A program made the translations under genes and the position numbers. The notes beneath the pieces were generated by a model. The model was not told the origin of the DNA and searched no databases. It worked only from the letters and a program-made list of their open reading frames with translations. Below, in pieces: positions 27,135-35,596 of a stretch of DNA of 64,000 bases. Each line of letters opens with the position of its first letter. The first letter of the stretch is position 1. The DNA lies in assembly GCA_964393865.1 (NCBI GenBank), contig CAYMUW010000013.1:1-64000 (forward strand), written 5' to 3'. Source of the stretch: Suilimivivens sp964393865. Lineage in GTDB: Bacteria > Bacillota > Clostridia > Lachnospirales > Lachnospiraceae.

Positions 27135-27181
27135 GAACGTTTGTTCTTTATTACTATAAAACAAACGTTCGACTTTGTCAA
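27135..27181 (-). promoter_or_regulatory. recA promoter with two LexA boxes
   Basis: Minus strand: TTGACA -35 (27181-27176), 17-base spacer, TATAGT -10 (27158-27153). One LexA box (cgaac-gttt-gtttt, 27171-27158) fills the spacer; a second (gaac-aaac-gttc, 27146-27135) lies just after the -10. The two boxes are mirror images: an 11-base inverted repeat, 27135-27145 and 27160-27170. Beyond the promoter, 27182-27319 shows nothing recognisable. Confidence 0.8.
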
Positions 27182-27319
27182 CAGGTTAATCTTAATTTCT
27201 GAAATTATTATATCAACATATATGTCCAATAAAACTCCCTCAAAGGCATCTTCTCCTTTCTTTCCAAATTTCCTCCGGATGCTTGGCAGAAAATGCCGGA
27301 TATGCAAAACAGAGATTAA

Positions 27320-27340
27320 CACTGTCCTGAAATGACAGTG
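27320..27340. other. Short perfect inverted repeat
   Basis: cactgtc and gacagtg pair around a 7-base loop in the gap between recA and the RsiV-like gene. It lacks a clear T-tail on either strand, so I do not call it a terminator. Confidence 0.35.
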
Positions 27341-27412
27341 GAAAAGCGCTATTACACTGTAGCATATTAAGGTGAATTTTTCAACCAGAAATTAATGATA
27401 CAAATAATTAAT

Positions 27413-27434
27413 GGAGCTTGAGTTTCCAAGCCCC
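27413..27434 (-). terminator. Weak terminator hairpin after the DUF3298-like gene
   Basis: Minus strand ggggcttg / caagctcc with a 6-base loop right after the stop codon; the following sequence is AT-rich but not a T-run. Confidence 0.45.
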
Positions 27435-27440
27435 ATCACA

Positions 27441-28394
27441 TTACAGCGGATTTTGATATTTCGCATAATCGGGATAGGTTACCGTCACCCATCCGTAATA
27501 ATAATTAAAGCCGACCTCCATTCCCAGCGGAGTATAAAAAATAATCAGCGTACTGTCATCATTCATCAGCGCAGTAAGCTCCTGATCCGAATAATAATCC
27601 ATCGTCCCGCTTTCACCGTTTTGCTTTTCACTTCGCTTGCGAAAATCAATAGAAAATTCATCGTCTATTTCAAGAATCTGGGAGTTGGTCATTGCTATAC
27701 CGCTTTCCATATCGATGTTCACGCAAACCACATAAGTCTCATATATCTCTTCATCCAGAACGGCATATTCTTCATAAATAACGCTTAAAATATCTTCTTC
27801 CATGTATGTAACAAAACTTTCCATGGAAAAAACAAAGTACTCGTCCTCCCGGAGATTCTCTCCAATAGAATTCACATGATTGGAAACTATTTCCATCTCC
27901 CTTTCAATGGCAGTATTAATCCTGTCTGCCTTCTTGCTGTCCTCACATTCAACCACAGGATAATTTCCCGTCATCATGGAATGGGCATTGGTTTCCGCAT
28001 ATTGTACAAACTCCTTAATACTGACCTGATAGGACAAATCCGAATTAATCACACTGTGAAACTCATAATATTCATCACTATCCCAGAAGCTGTCCTTCTC
28101 GTCATCCTGCCATTCCTCAGAATCATCCTGATCGTTCCCGCCATCATCGGTCCAATCATCAAACCATTCATCTGCATCGTCCTCGTCAGGCAAGGGTTCT
28201 TCCTTGGCGGATACACTGTCTTTTTCCTTAGCCGGCTCTTCTCCCATTGCCTCATTAAATGCCTGTTCAAAAACCATAATATTTCTGGCTAATTGAAAAA
28301 TACCAACATAAAAGGCAACAATCAAAATGCATGCAGCCGCTATACCTCCTATAACAGCAGCGGTAATTTTCCCCGGGGTCCATTTCTTCTTCAT
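27441..28394 (-). CDS. Membrane-anchored DUF3298/RsiV-like protein
   Basis: A 317-residue protein. One N-terminal helix (about residues 10-32), then a strongly acidic linker (about 50-110, rich in D, E and W), then an extracellular domain of the RsiV/PdaC type ending in YYYGWVTVTYPDYAKY, the usual DUF3298 tail. It may be a cell-envelope sensor or binding protein; there is no sigma factor beside it, so a role as anti-sigma factor is not supported. It ends the yicC-to-pncC gene run. Confidence 0.78.
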   Translation of the reverse strand: MKKKWTPGKITAAVIGGIAAACILIVAFYVGIFQLARNIMVFEQAFNEAMGEEPAKEKDSVSAKEEPLPDEDDADEWFDDWTDDGGNDQDDSEEWQDDEKDSFWDSDEYYEFHSVINSDLSYQVSIKEFVQYAETNAHSMMTGNYPVVECEDSKKADRINTAIEREMEIVSNHVNSIGENLREDEYFVFSMESFVTYMEEDILSVIYEEYAVLDEEIYETYVVCVNIDMESGIAMTNSQILEIDDEFSIDFRKRSEKQNGESGTMDYYSDQELTALMNDDSTLIIFYTPLGMEVGFNYYYGWVTVTYPDYAKYQNPL

Positions 28395-28442
28395 ATGCTT
28401 TTCCCTTTCTCACGGCACCAGCCTATCCAAACATTTCCATGT

Positions 28443-28940
28443 TCATCCCTTAGAAATGCAGTTCAAAAGCAGCTTAAGAGCCGCCTCCACGGTGTTCTGC
28501 CTGATCTCTTCTCTGCTTCCCTTAAAATGATTTTCCGTTACCACTATTTCTCCCTGTATACAGCAGCCAATATATACAAGGCCTACCGGCTTTTCGGCAG
28601 TTCCTCCGTCAGGCCCTGCAATTCCCGTTACGGCAATTGCCGCCTGCGCTCCGGCCGCCTCCATGACGCCTCTGGCCATCTGCTCCGCCACCTGGCTGCT
28701 CACTGCGCCATAGTCTTTTAAGGCCTTCTCACTAACTCCAAGAAGCCTGTGCTTGGCCTCATTGGAATATGTGACATAGCCTTCCCCAAAAACCTCTGAC
28801 ACACCCGCAACATTCACCAGTCTGCCGGAAATCAGTCCCCCGGTACAGGACTCTGCCGCAGCCACATGCCAGCCTCTTTCTTTTAGCTTTGAAACCACCT
28901 GTTCTTCCAGTGATTGTTTTGCTTCCACGCCTATAACCAA
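28443..28940 (-). CDS. pncC: Nicotinamide-nucleotide amidase (CinA C-terminal domain)
   Basis: A 165-residue stand-alone CinA C-terminal domain. AAAESCTGGLISGRLVNVAG holds the catalytic serine, and AIAVTGIAGPDGGTAEKPVGLVY is the second signature. It recycles nicotinamide mononucleotide. It lies between pgsA and the RsiV-like gene, as in many Lachnospiraceae, where pgsA-cinA-recA are close together. Confidence 0.92.
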   Translation of the reverse strand: MVIGVEAKQSLEEQVVSKLKERGWHVAAAESCTGGLISGRLVNVAGVSEVFGEGYVTYSNEAKHRLLGVSEKALKDYGAVSSQVAEQMARGVMEAAGAQAAIAVTGIAGPDGGTAEKPVGLVYIGCCIQGEIVVTENHFKGSREEIRQNTVEAALKLLLNCISKG

Positions 28941-28973
28941 CCTCTCTCAAACCGCAAATCTGCGGTATGCCTG

Positions 28974-29552
28974 CTACTTATTTTCCTTCATCACATCTTT
29001 ATTTTTCACCAGATAATCAATCAGAGACACAACCGTCAGGATTACGGCAATCCAGAGAATGATCTGCGTAAGCAGATTAATCGCTTCAATATCCGCAATC
29101 AACAGGCATACAGCTGCCATCTGAAAGGTTGTTTTAAACTTTCCCCAATAGCTGGCGGCAATCACCACTCCATTATCCGATGCAACCAGGCGAAAGCCGC
29201 TGATAATAAATTCTCTGGCTATAATAATAATAACCATCCATGCCGGAATTTTATTCAGCTCAATCAGACAAATCAGCGCCGAACACACCAATAGTTTATC
29301 TGCCAGCGGGTCCATAAACTTTCCAAAATTGGTTATCAGGTTATACTTTCTTGCAATCTTGCCGTCCAAAAGATCGGTAAGACTTGCCAAAATAAAGATT
29401 ACAAGTGCTATCCATTTATCATAAGGCGTAATGGGCACCAGCAAAAATACAATAAAGAAGGGAATCATAATCACCCGAAGCATCGTCAACTTATTTGGTA
29501 AATTCATTTTCACAACCACACCTTTCCATGACAATCTGTCTTTTGTTCTCAT
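28974..29552 (-). CDS. pgsA: CDP-diacylglycerol--glycerol-3-phosphate 3-phosphatidyltransferase
   Basis: A 192-residue membrane enzyme for phosphatidylglycerol phosphate. The CDP-alcohol phosphotransferase motif D-G-x2-A-R-x8-G-x3-D-x3-D is complete in DGKIARKYNLITNFGKFMD and the following PLADK. The start overlaps the rimO stop by 4 bases; translation may also begin at the internal MNLPNKLTMLRV, about 16 codons in. Confidence 0.93.
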   Translation of the reverse strand: MRTKDRLSWKGVVVKMNLPNKLTMLRVIMIPFFIVFLLVPITPYDKWIALVIFILASLTDLLDGKIARKYNLITNFGKFMDPLADKLLVCSALICLIELNKIPAWMVIIIIAREFIISGFRLVASDNGVVIAASYWGKFKTTFQMAAVCLLIADIEAINLLTQIILWIAVILTVVSLIDYLVKNKDVMKENK

Positions 29553-30886
29553 TGCTGCTCTTCTGCAGCTATTTCTCCTATTAAATCATACTCATTGGAG
29601 CCGGTAATCATAACTTTCACAAAATCTCCGCTGATCAGCTGTCTGTCCGTGTTAATAAACAGATACCCGTCCACAGAAGGAGCATCCTTGTAGGTTCGCG
29701 CCACATACACATCCTCCTCCGGCATTCTGCCCTCGATCATGGCATCCACACATCTTCCCACCATTTGCTCCGCCGCCTCAAAGGCAATTTCCTGCTGAAG
29801 CTCCATGATCTCATCACGCCTCAGCTGCTTGGTTTCCTCCGGTATCTGATCCGGCATTTCGGCAGCCGGCGTATCCTCCTCAGGAGAATAGGCAAACACC
29901 CCAAGTCTGTCAAATTCCATCTCATCCACAAACGCCAAAGTGGCCTCATGATCCTCCCTGCTCTCCCCCGGGAAGCCGGATATCAATGTGGTTCGGATGC
30001 AGATATCGGAAATTTCCTCCCGAAGATGACGAATCATACTGCCAATCTGCGCAGTGTCGGTTCTTCTTCCCATCCGCTTTAAAATCCGGTCGCTGCCGCT
30101 TTGTACGGGAATATCCAGATAATGACAAATCTTTTTTTCTCTTTTGATTACTTCAATCATATCATCCGTAATTTCTTCCGGATAACAATACAAAATCCTG
30201 ATCCAGGAAAGCCCTTCTATCCTGCACAGCTCCGTAAGGAGCCTTGGAAGCGCCTTTTCCTGATATATGTCCATTCCGTAAAGCGTGGTCTCCTGCGCCA
30301 CCAGAATCAATTCCTTCACGCCGTCCTCGGCCAGCTGCCTGGCCTCATTTAAAAGATCGGGCATGGGAATGCTCCGGTACTTTCCACGAACCTTGGGGAT
30401 AATGCAATATGTGCAATGCTTATCACAGCCCTCGGCAATCTTTAAATATGCATAATACCCGCCGGTGGTCACAACACGCTTATTGCCGCCCTGCAAAAAT
30501 TTGTCGATATGCTCCAAATGATTGGCCGGGCTTCCCTTCAACACCCCTTCTAAAGTCTCCACAATGGTGTCAATGGCGGTCGTTCCGACAATGGCATCTA
30601 CCTCCGGAATTTCTTTTTGTATCTCATCAGAATATCGCTGCGCCAGACACCCGGTGACGATAAGCGCCTTGATCTGCCCGTCTTTTTTCAGTTCTGCCAT
30701 TTCCAGAATGGTATTAATGCTTTCCTCCTTGGCATCATTGATAAAGCAGCATGTATTCACTACTACCGCATCCGCTTCCCGCTCATCATCCGTGAAGCTG
30801 TATCCCTTTTGATTCAGCAGTCCCAGCATTACCTCAGAATCCACCAGATTCTTATCACAACCCAGCGAAACAAACAGAATCTTCAT
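29549..30886 (-). CDS. rimO: Ribosomal protein S12 methylthiotransferase RimO
   Basis: A 445-residue radical-SAM enzyme that methylthiolates an aspartate of ribosomal protein S12. The N-terminal UPF0004 domain has three cysteines (LGCDKN, NTCCFIN, GCLAQRY), the radical-SAM cluster is CDKHCTYC, and a TRAM domain ends the protein. IPVQSGSDRILKRMGR and YPEE are typical of RimO rather than MiaB. Part of the yicC-remA-gmk-rpoZ-rimO-pgsA order. Confidence 0.95.
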   Translation of the reverse strand: MKILFVSLGCDKNLVDSEVMLGLLNQKGYSFTDDEREADAVVVNTCCFINDAKEESINTILEMAELKKDGQIKALIVTGCLAQRYSDEIQKEIPEVDAIVGTTAIDTIVETLEGVLKGSPANHLEHIDKFLQGGNKRVVTTGGYYAYLKIAEGCDKHCTYCIIPKVRGKYRSIPMPDLLNEARQLAEDGVKELILVAQETTLYGMDIYQEKALPRLLTELCRIEGLSWIRILYCYPEEITDDMIEVIKREKKICHYLDIPVQSGSDRILKRMGRRTDTAQIGSMIRHLREEISDICIRTTLISGFPGESREDHEATLAFVDEMEFDRLGVFAYSPEEDTPAAEMPDQIPEETKQLRRDEIMELQQEIAFEAAEQMVGRCVDAMIEGRMPEEDVYVARTYKDAPSVDGYLFINTDRQLISGDFVKVMITGSNEYDLIGEIAAEEQQ

Positions 30887-30907
30887 TTACATACCTCTGC
30901 ATATAAC

Positions 30908-30938
30908 AAACGCTGTCACGCTATGCGTGGCAACGTTT
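30908..30938 (-). terminator. Hairpin between rpoZ and rimO
   Basis: Minus strand aaacg...cacgc-ata-gcgtg...cgttt, a two-part stem followed by gttatat. It may cause partial termination; no strong T-run. Confidence 0.35.
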
Positions 30939-30964
30939 CCCTTTTCCTTATATCTGTGAATGAG

Positions 30965-31219
30965 TTACTCCTCTTCCTCGGAAAGAATTTTAATCTTCCC
31001 CTGATTAAGCTCCTCCACCGCAACGGACAGCGGCTTCATTGCTGTCTTCGTGCTTATCATTGGTTCTTCCCCGTCGATAATCTGTCTGGCCCTCTTGGCT
31101 GTGGCCATCACGATAGAATATCTGCTGTTGACTACCGGTGTTTCACCGTGCTCTACCTCGCTGTTTACTACTTTCATTAAATCTGAATAAGATGGATGTA
31201 ACATATTAACTCCTTTCAT
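30965..31219 (-). CDS. rpoZ: RNA polymerase omega subunit
   Basis: An 84-residue protein with the omega pattern MLHPSYSDLM, SRYSIVMATAKRARQI, and the final PLSVAVEELNQGKIKI. It helps assemble RNA polymerase. It starts 8 bases after gmk, the conserved order in Firmicutes. Start is probably the internal ATG of MLHPSY, 5 codons in, with a GAGTTAAT leader. Confidence 0.92.
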   Translation of the reverse strand: MKGVNMLHPSYSDLMKVVNSEVEHGETPVVNSRYSIVMATAKRARQIIDGEEPMISTKTAMKPLSVAVEELNQGKIKILSEEEE

Positions 31220-31227
31220 AGGGAAGC

Positions 31228-31857
31228 TTATCGAAACGCTTCCAATTCCTTTCTCATATTTTCAATGAACTCCTCATTTCGTGAGGGCGTGTCATGTGCT
31301 GCCTGTATCAGCGAATGCATTCTTGCCACGCATTCGTCAAGTTTATCGTTAATAACAATAAACTCATATTCTTCAATTCCCTCAGCTTCCTCCGAAGCAC
31401 GCTTTAAACGCTTTTCTATTACCTCAATGCTTTCCGTCCCTCTGCCCACCAGACGCTTTTTCAGTTCTGCTGCGCTGGGCGGCATCACAAAAAGAAGCAA
31501 TGCAGTAGGGAATTTCTTTTTTACCTTAAGAGCTCCCTGTATCTCTATTTCAAGAATGACATCCTTGCCCTTCTCCAGCTGCTTTTCCACATATTCTCTG
31601 GGCGTTCCGTAATAATTGTCACAATAGCTGGCATATTCAATCAGTCCATCCCTGGCAATTTCTGCCTCAAAGGTTTCTTTATCTACAAAAAAGTATTCTT
31701 TTCCTTCCTCTTCACCGGGTCTTGGATTTCTGGTAGTCATGGAAATCGAAAGCGCATAGTTATCAAATGAATGAACCAGCTGCTTCATAAGTGTTCCCTT
31801 TCCCGCACCGGAAAATCCCGACACCACAATCAATATTCCCTTACGCTTCATCTTCAT
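31228..31857 (-). CDS. gmk: Guanylate kinase
   Basis: About 209 residues. The P-loop is SGFSGAGKGT, followed by SMTTRNPRPGEEEGKEYFF, the GMP-binding segment, and YASYCDNYYGTPREYV. It converts GMP to GDP. I chose ATG 31857 (or 31851, two codons later): both overlap the last codons of remA, whereas the longer frame to 31887 would add a non-conserved leader. Confidence 0.93.
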   Translation of the reverse strand: MKMKRKGILIVVSGFSGAGKGTLMKQLVHSFDNYALSISMTTRNPRPGEEEGKEYFFVDKETFEAEIARDGLIEYASYCDNYYGTPREYVEKQLEKGKDVILEIEIQGALKVKKKFPTALLLFVMPPSAAELKKRLVGRGTESIEVIEKRLKRASEEAEGIEEYEFIVINDKLDECVARMHSLIQAAHDTPSRNEEFIENMRKELEAFR

Positions 31858-32101
31858 CTCTACTTTCTGCCTGCACACGCTGGGCAATGGTTTCAGGTAA
31901 AAGTGCCGAAAGCACTAACTGACTGTTTTCCATAACCAGCACGGCCTTGGTTTTCCTCCCCTGTGTGGCATCAATCGCTGTTCCGGTTTCCCTTGCCTTC
32001 TGCACCAGCCGCTTTACCGGCGCCGAATCGGGACTGACAATGGCAATGATTTTCCCGGAATTAACAAGATTGCCAAACCCAATGTGAATCAGCTTATTCA
32101 T
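31841..32101 (-). CDS. remA: Extracellular matrix regulator RemA (DUF370)
   Basis: An 86-residue DNA-binding protein: MNKLIHIGFGNLVNSGKIIAIVSPDSAPVKR is reduced here to its key features, the IGFGN turn and IVSPDSAP. In Bacillus it activates matrix and osmoprotection genes. It lies between yicC and gmk as usual and overlaps gmk by 17 bases. Confidence 0.93.
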   Translation of the reverse strand: MNKLIHIGFGNLVNSGKIIAIVSPDSAPVKRLVQKARETGTAIDATQGRKTKAVLVMENSQLVLSALLPETIAQRVQAESRDEDEA

Positions 32102-32111
32102 TTAAATCCCT

Positions 32112-32990
32112 CTATTCAATATTTTGAATTTGTTCTCTAACCTTCTCAATTTCCGTTTTTAACTCAATTCCCCTGTTGGATATTTCCAGATCGCTGGTCT
32201 TGGAAAGAATGGTGTTGGCTTCCCTGTTCATCTCCTGCGCAATAAAATCCAGCTTTCTGCCGATGCTGCCGCCCTGAATCAGAGTCTCCTTGGCAGTTTC
32301 TATATGGCTGCGCAAACGCACCAGTTCCTCATCCACACAAACTCTGTCCGCAAAGATAGTAACCTCCGTCAGCAGTCTGTTTTCATCTATCTTGGTATCC
32401 TCCAAAAGCTCTCTGACCTTGTCCGTCAGCTTCTGCCGGTACTCCGCAATGATCTGCGGGGAACGCTCGGTGATAAAGTCCACATGTGTCAGCATGAAAT
32501 CCAGTTTATTCAAAAGATCGTTCTTTAAATTCTCTCCTTCTCTGTTTCTGGTTTCCACAAACCCTTCCGCTGCCCCCTTGATTCCGCGATCCAGCAGCTG
32601 CCAAAGCTTCTCCTCATCAATGGTCTGCTCCTCCATGGAAAGCACCTCGGGATATCTGGAAAGTGCGGAAACACGCACGTCATTATCCAGAGAAAAATCC
32701 TCTGCCATCTGGTTTAAATATCCCATGTATTCTGCAGCAAGCTCCTTGTTATACTTGACGCAGACATTGGACTCCGTATAATCCTCATAGGTTATAAAAA
32801 TATCTACCTTCCCCCTCTGAATATAGTTCTTCAGTTCACTTCTGATCGCCGCCTCAAAGAAATTCAGCTTCTTAGGCATCTTGATAGTTACATCCAGATA
32901 CCTGTGATTCACCGATTTCATCTCCACGGTAATTTTACGTTCGGCTTCCTGTACCTCACACCTGCCGAATCCGGTCATACTCTTAATCAT
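32112..32990 (-). CDS. yicC: YicC-family endoribonuclease
   Basis: About 292 residues, starting at MIKSMTGFGR, the invariant beginning of the family; the frame extends 14 codons further upstream but without conservation. The C-terminal DUF1732 part ends with LDFIAQEMNREANTILSK. YicC proteins are RNases linked to small-RNA turnover. First gene of the yicC-remA-gmk-rpoZ run. Confidence 0.92.
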   Translation of the reverse strand: MIKSMTGFGRCEVQEAERKITVEMKSVNHRYLDVTIKMPKKLNFFEAAIRSELKNYIQRGKVDIFITYEDYTESNVCVKYNKELAAEYMGYLNQMAEDFSLDNDVRVSALSRYPEVLSMEEQTIDEEKLWQLLDRGIKGAAEGFVETRNREGENLKNDLLNKLDFMLTHVDFITERSPQIIAEYRQKLTDKVRELLEDTKIDENRLLTEVTIFADRVCVDEELVRLRSHIETAKETLIQGGSIGRKLDFIAQEMNREANTILSKTSDLEISNRGIELKTEIEKVREQIQNIE

Positions 32991-33096
32991 ACAATACCTT
33001 CTTCTCTTTCTGTATTTCGTGCGGGCCCCCATTACCCATTACGCATATTCTTATATTATAAATTAAACCCACATTGTAGTCAAGCACGAGGAACAA

Positions 33097-33125
33097 TTGA
33101 AAAGTATCCTCATATCGTGTAAAAT
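33097..33125 (+). promoter_or_regulatory. Promoter of rqcH
   Basis: TTGAAA (33097-33102), 17-base spacer, TAAAAT (33120-33125); the ATG at 33169 has GAAGGAG about 9 bases before it. Confidence 0.65.
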
Positions 33126-33168
33126 CTATTATATTGTATGAAAATCATTTGAACTGAAGGAGTATATT

Positions 33169-34926
33169 ATGGCTTTCGACGGTATTACCATTGCAAATAT
33201 TGTAAAAGAATTAAATGATACCCTGGCAGGCGGCCGCATCTACAAGATTGCCCAGCCCGAAAACGACGAGCTGTTGCTTACCGTTAAGACTGCCGACGGC
33301 GGACAGCGCAGACTGCTGATCTCCGCCTCTGCGTCCCTTCCCCTTATTTATCTTACGGACAATAACAAGCCAAGTCCCATGACCGCTCCCGGCTTCTGTA
33401 TGCTGCTCAGAAAGCATCTGCAAAACGGCCGGATTACGAAAATTACCCAGCCGGGGCTGGAGCGTATCGTGCATATCCATGTGGAGCATCTGGACGAGAT
33501 GGGGGATCTCTGCCGCAAAATGCTGGTTGTGGAAATCATGGGCAAACACAGCAACATTATCTTTGTCAATGACCAGAATATGATTATAGACAGCATCAAG
33601 CATATTTCCGGCATGGTAAGCTCCGTCAGGGAAGTCCTCCCGGGAAGAGACTATTTTATTCCCACAACGCAGGAAAAGGACACCCCTCTTGCTGCATCCT
33701 TTGAAAGCTTCAAACAGCTCCTGACCGGCAAATCCATGCCTGTCTATAAAGCAATTTATTCCTCTTATACCGGCTTATCTCCCGTGATCTCCCATGAAAT
33801 CTGTATCAGAGCAGACATAGACGGAGACGTCTCCACCGCTGTCTTTTCAGAAAGTCCGGAGGGAGAAGCCATGTTATCAAGGCTGTATCAGGCCTTTTCC
33901 GATATCATGACACAGGTGCAGGAGAACAGTTTTGCCCCTGCCATCGTATACGAAAACGGCAGCCCCCGGGAATTTGCATCCATTCCCCTTCTTTCCTACA
34001 AAGAAGCGGACAGCCAAAGCTTTGCCTCCGTTTCCGCCCTTTTGGAGCAATATTATGCGGAGAAAAACCAGATATCCCGTATCCGTCAAAAATCCGTGGA
34101 CCTGCGCAAAATTGTGCAGACTGCATTGGAAAGAAATATAAAAAAGTATGATTTACAGCTTCGCCAGATGCAGGATACGGAAAAGAAGGACAAATACCGC
34201 ATTTATGGGGAGCTTTTAAATACCTATGGCTATAACGTGGCTCCCGGCGCCAAATCCATGGAAGCGCTCAACTATTATACCAACGAAATGATTACGATCC
34301 CCCTTGACCCTCAGCTTTCTCCCTCCGAAAATGCCAAAAAATATTTTGACAAGTACGGTAAGCTGAAACGCACCTATGAGGCTCTTTCCACTCTGACCCT
34401 TGAGGTAAAGATGGAAATTGACCATCTGGAATCCATTCAGACCGCTCTTGATATTGCTCTTTTGGAGGAGGATCTGACTCAGATCAAGGAGGAACTGATT
34501 GAAAGCGGTTATATCCGCAGAAAGGGCGGCTCCAAAAAAGTCAAAATCACCAGCAAGCCCTTTCACTATATCAGCAGTGACGGCTTTCATATTTATGTGG
34601 GGAAAAATAATTACCAAAACGATGAGCTTACCTTCAAGTTTGCATCGGGCGGCGACTGGTGGTTTCATGCCAAAGGCATCCCCGGCTCCCATGTCATACT
34701 TAAGACTGAGGGAAAAAAGCTGCCCGACAGAGCCTATGAAGAGGCGGCCAGATTAGCAGCCTACTACTCCAAGGCCCGAGGACAGGAAAAAGTTGAAATC
34801 GATTATCTGGAAAGAAAAAACGTGAAAAAACCAAACGGAAGCAAACCCGGATTCGTGGTGTATTATACCAATTATTCCATGATGATTGATGCGGATATCT
34901 CCCGGCTTCGTCCGGTGGAAAATTAA
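33169..34926 (+). CDS. rqcH: Rqc2-homolog RqcH (NFACT family)
   Basis: A 585-residue NFACT protein, once called fibronectin-binding protein. The NFACT-N domain starts MAFDGITIANIVKELN, a coiled coil spans about 290-435, and the NFACT-R domain has GGDWWFHAKGIPGSHVIL. RqcH binds stalled 50S subunits and adds alanine tails to the stuck chain. It is a lone plus-strand gene between yicC and the coat protein genes. Confidence 0.93.
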   Translation: MAFDGITIANIVKELNDTLAGGRIYKIAQPENDELLLTVKTADGGQRRLLISASASLPLIYLTDNNKPSPMTAPGFCMLLRKHLQNGRITKITQPGLERIVHIHVEHLDEMGDLCRKMLVVEIMGKHSNIIFVNDQNMIIDSIKHISGMVSSVREVLPGRDYFIPTTQEKDTPLAASFESFKQLLTGKSMPVYKAIYSSYTGLSPVISHEICIRADIDGDVSTAVFSESPEGEAMLSRLYQAFSDIMTQVQENSFAPAIVYENGSPREFASIPLLSYKEADSQSFASVSALLEQYYAEKNQISRIRQKSVDLRKIVQTALERNIKKYDLQLRQMQDTEKKDKYRIYGELLNTYGYNVAPGAKSMEALNYYTNEMITIPLDPQLSPSENAKKYFDKYGKLKRTYEALSTLTLEVKMEIDHLESIQTALDIALLEEDLTQIKEELIESGYIRRKGGSKKVKITSKPFHYISSDGFHIYVGKNNYQNDELTFKFASGGDWWFHAKGIPGSHVILKTEGKKLPDRAYEEAARLAAYYSKARGQEKVEIDYLERKNVKKPNGSKPGFVVYYTNYSMMIDADISRLRPVEN

Positions 34927-34980
34927 TGGATTATGTAAGCCCGCCGCAGCTGTCTGCGGCAGTGGCTCTGCCTATTACTA

Positions 34981-35241
34981 TCAAAGAGTACCGCTTGTAA
35001 ACAGGCCCTTTACATGGTCGATTTCCTGCTGGGTTGCCTTTTCCGCCGGCACATAATAGGACTTCTCCCGGGCAATCTTGTAAAGCTCTTCCTGGGACTG
35101 CTCACAGGCATTACGAAACTGTTTCAAAGTCTGCTTTAATTCCGGATTTTCGGTCTGCGCAATCATTTCACCGAAACGCACAAGCTCACCGTTGATACCT
35201 GTCAGGGTATCTGCTACCATTGTCTTTTCATTCATCTGCAT
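34981..35241 (-). CDS. Small CotF-like spore coat protein
   Basis: About 86 residues, all helical: MQMNEKTMVADTLTGINGEL, then NPELKQTLKQFRNACEQSQEELY, then the end QEIDHVKGLF. This is the two-helix coat F pattern. I chose the ATG at 35241 because AAAGGTG lies upstream; the frame is open to 35271. It pairs with the coat-like gene next to it. A 7-base hairpin (34943-34960) separates it from rqcH. Confidence 0.8.
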   Translation of the reverse strand: MQMNEKTMVADTLTGINGELVRFGEMIAQTENPELKQTLKQFRNACEQSQEELYKIAREKSYYVPAEKATQQEIDHVKGLFTSGTL

Positions 35242-35298
35242 ATTCTTTTCACACCTTTCCTGATCATTCAAATTGCTTTTGCCAAAGTTTCCTTCAAC

Positions 35299-35484
35299 CT
35301 ACTGCAAAAACTTCATCAGCTGATTTTTGTTGTCCATCGCCGATTTAGCTCCTTTTTCAAAAAACTGCTTTACCTGTGAGTCCGATGCACAGGATGCATA
35401 TTCCTTCATTTTGCAGTGTGACACGTCATAGCCGCCAATCAAATGACGCAGGTTCTGTAAATCCAATTCTGATAAATTAGCCAT
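35299..35484 (-). CDS. Small spore coat-associated protein
   Basis: A 61-residue protein starting at MANLSELDLQNLRHLIGGY, with AGGAGGT just before the ATG. The segments CKMKEYASCASDSQVKQFF and the length resemble short coat F relatives found in pairs in Lachnospiraceae. The longer frame to 35559 has no ribosome site. Function as coat part is inferred from resemblance and from the coat gene 57 bases downstream. Confidence 0.75.
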   Translation of the reverse strand: MANLSELDLQNLRHLIGGYDVSHCKMKEYASCASDSQVKQFFEKGAKSAMDNKNQLMKFLQ

Positions 35485-35596
35485 AAAAACACCTCCTGAA
35501 AATATTATCATTCTGACACTTCTATTATTCCCAGGAGGTTTCACTTTTATCCTTATCAATTTATTTTAATAACAAATCATTTTCCGCTTTTGAAAT

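Noticed and set aside
34943..34960. Terminator between rqcH and the coat gene
   Set aside because: A perfect 7-base stem exists but no T-run follows on either strand, so I mention it only with the coat gene.
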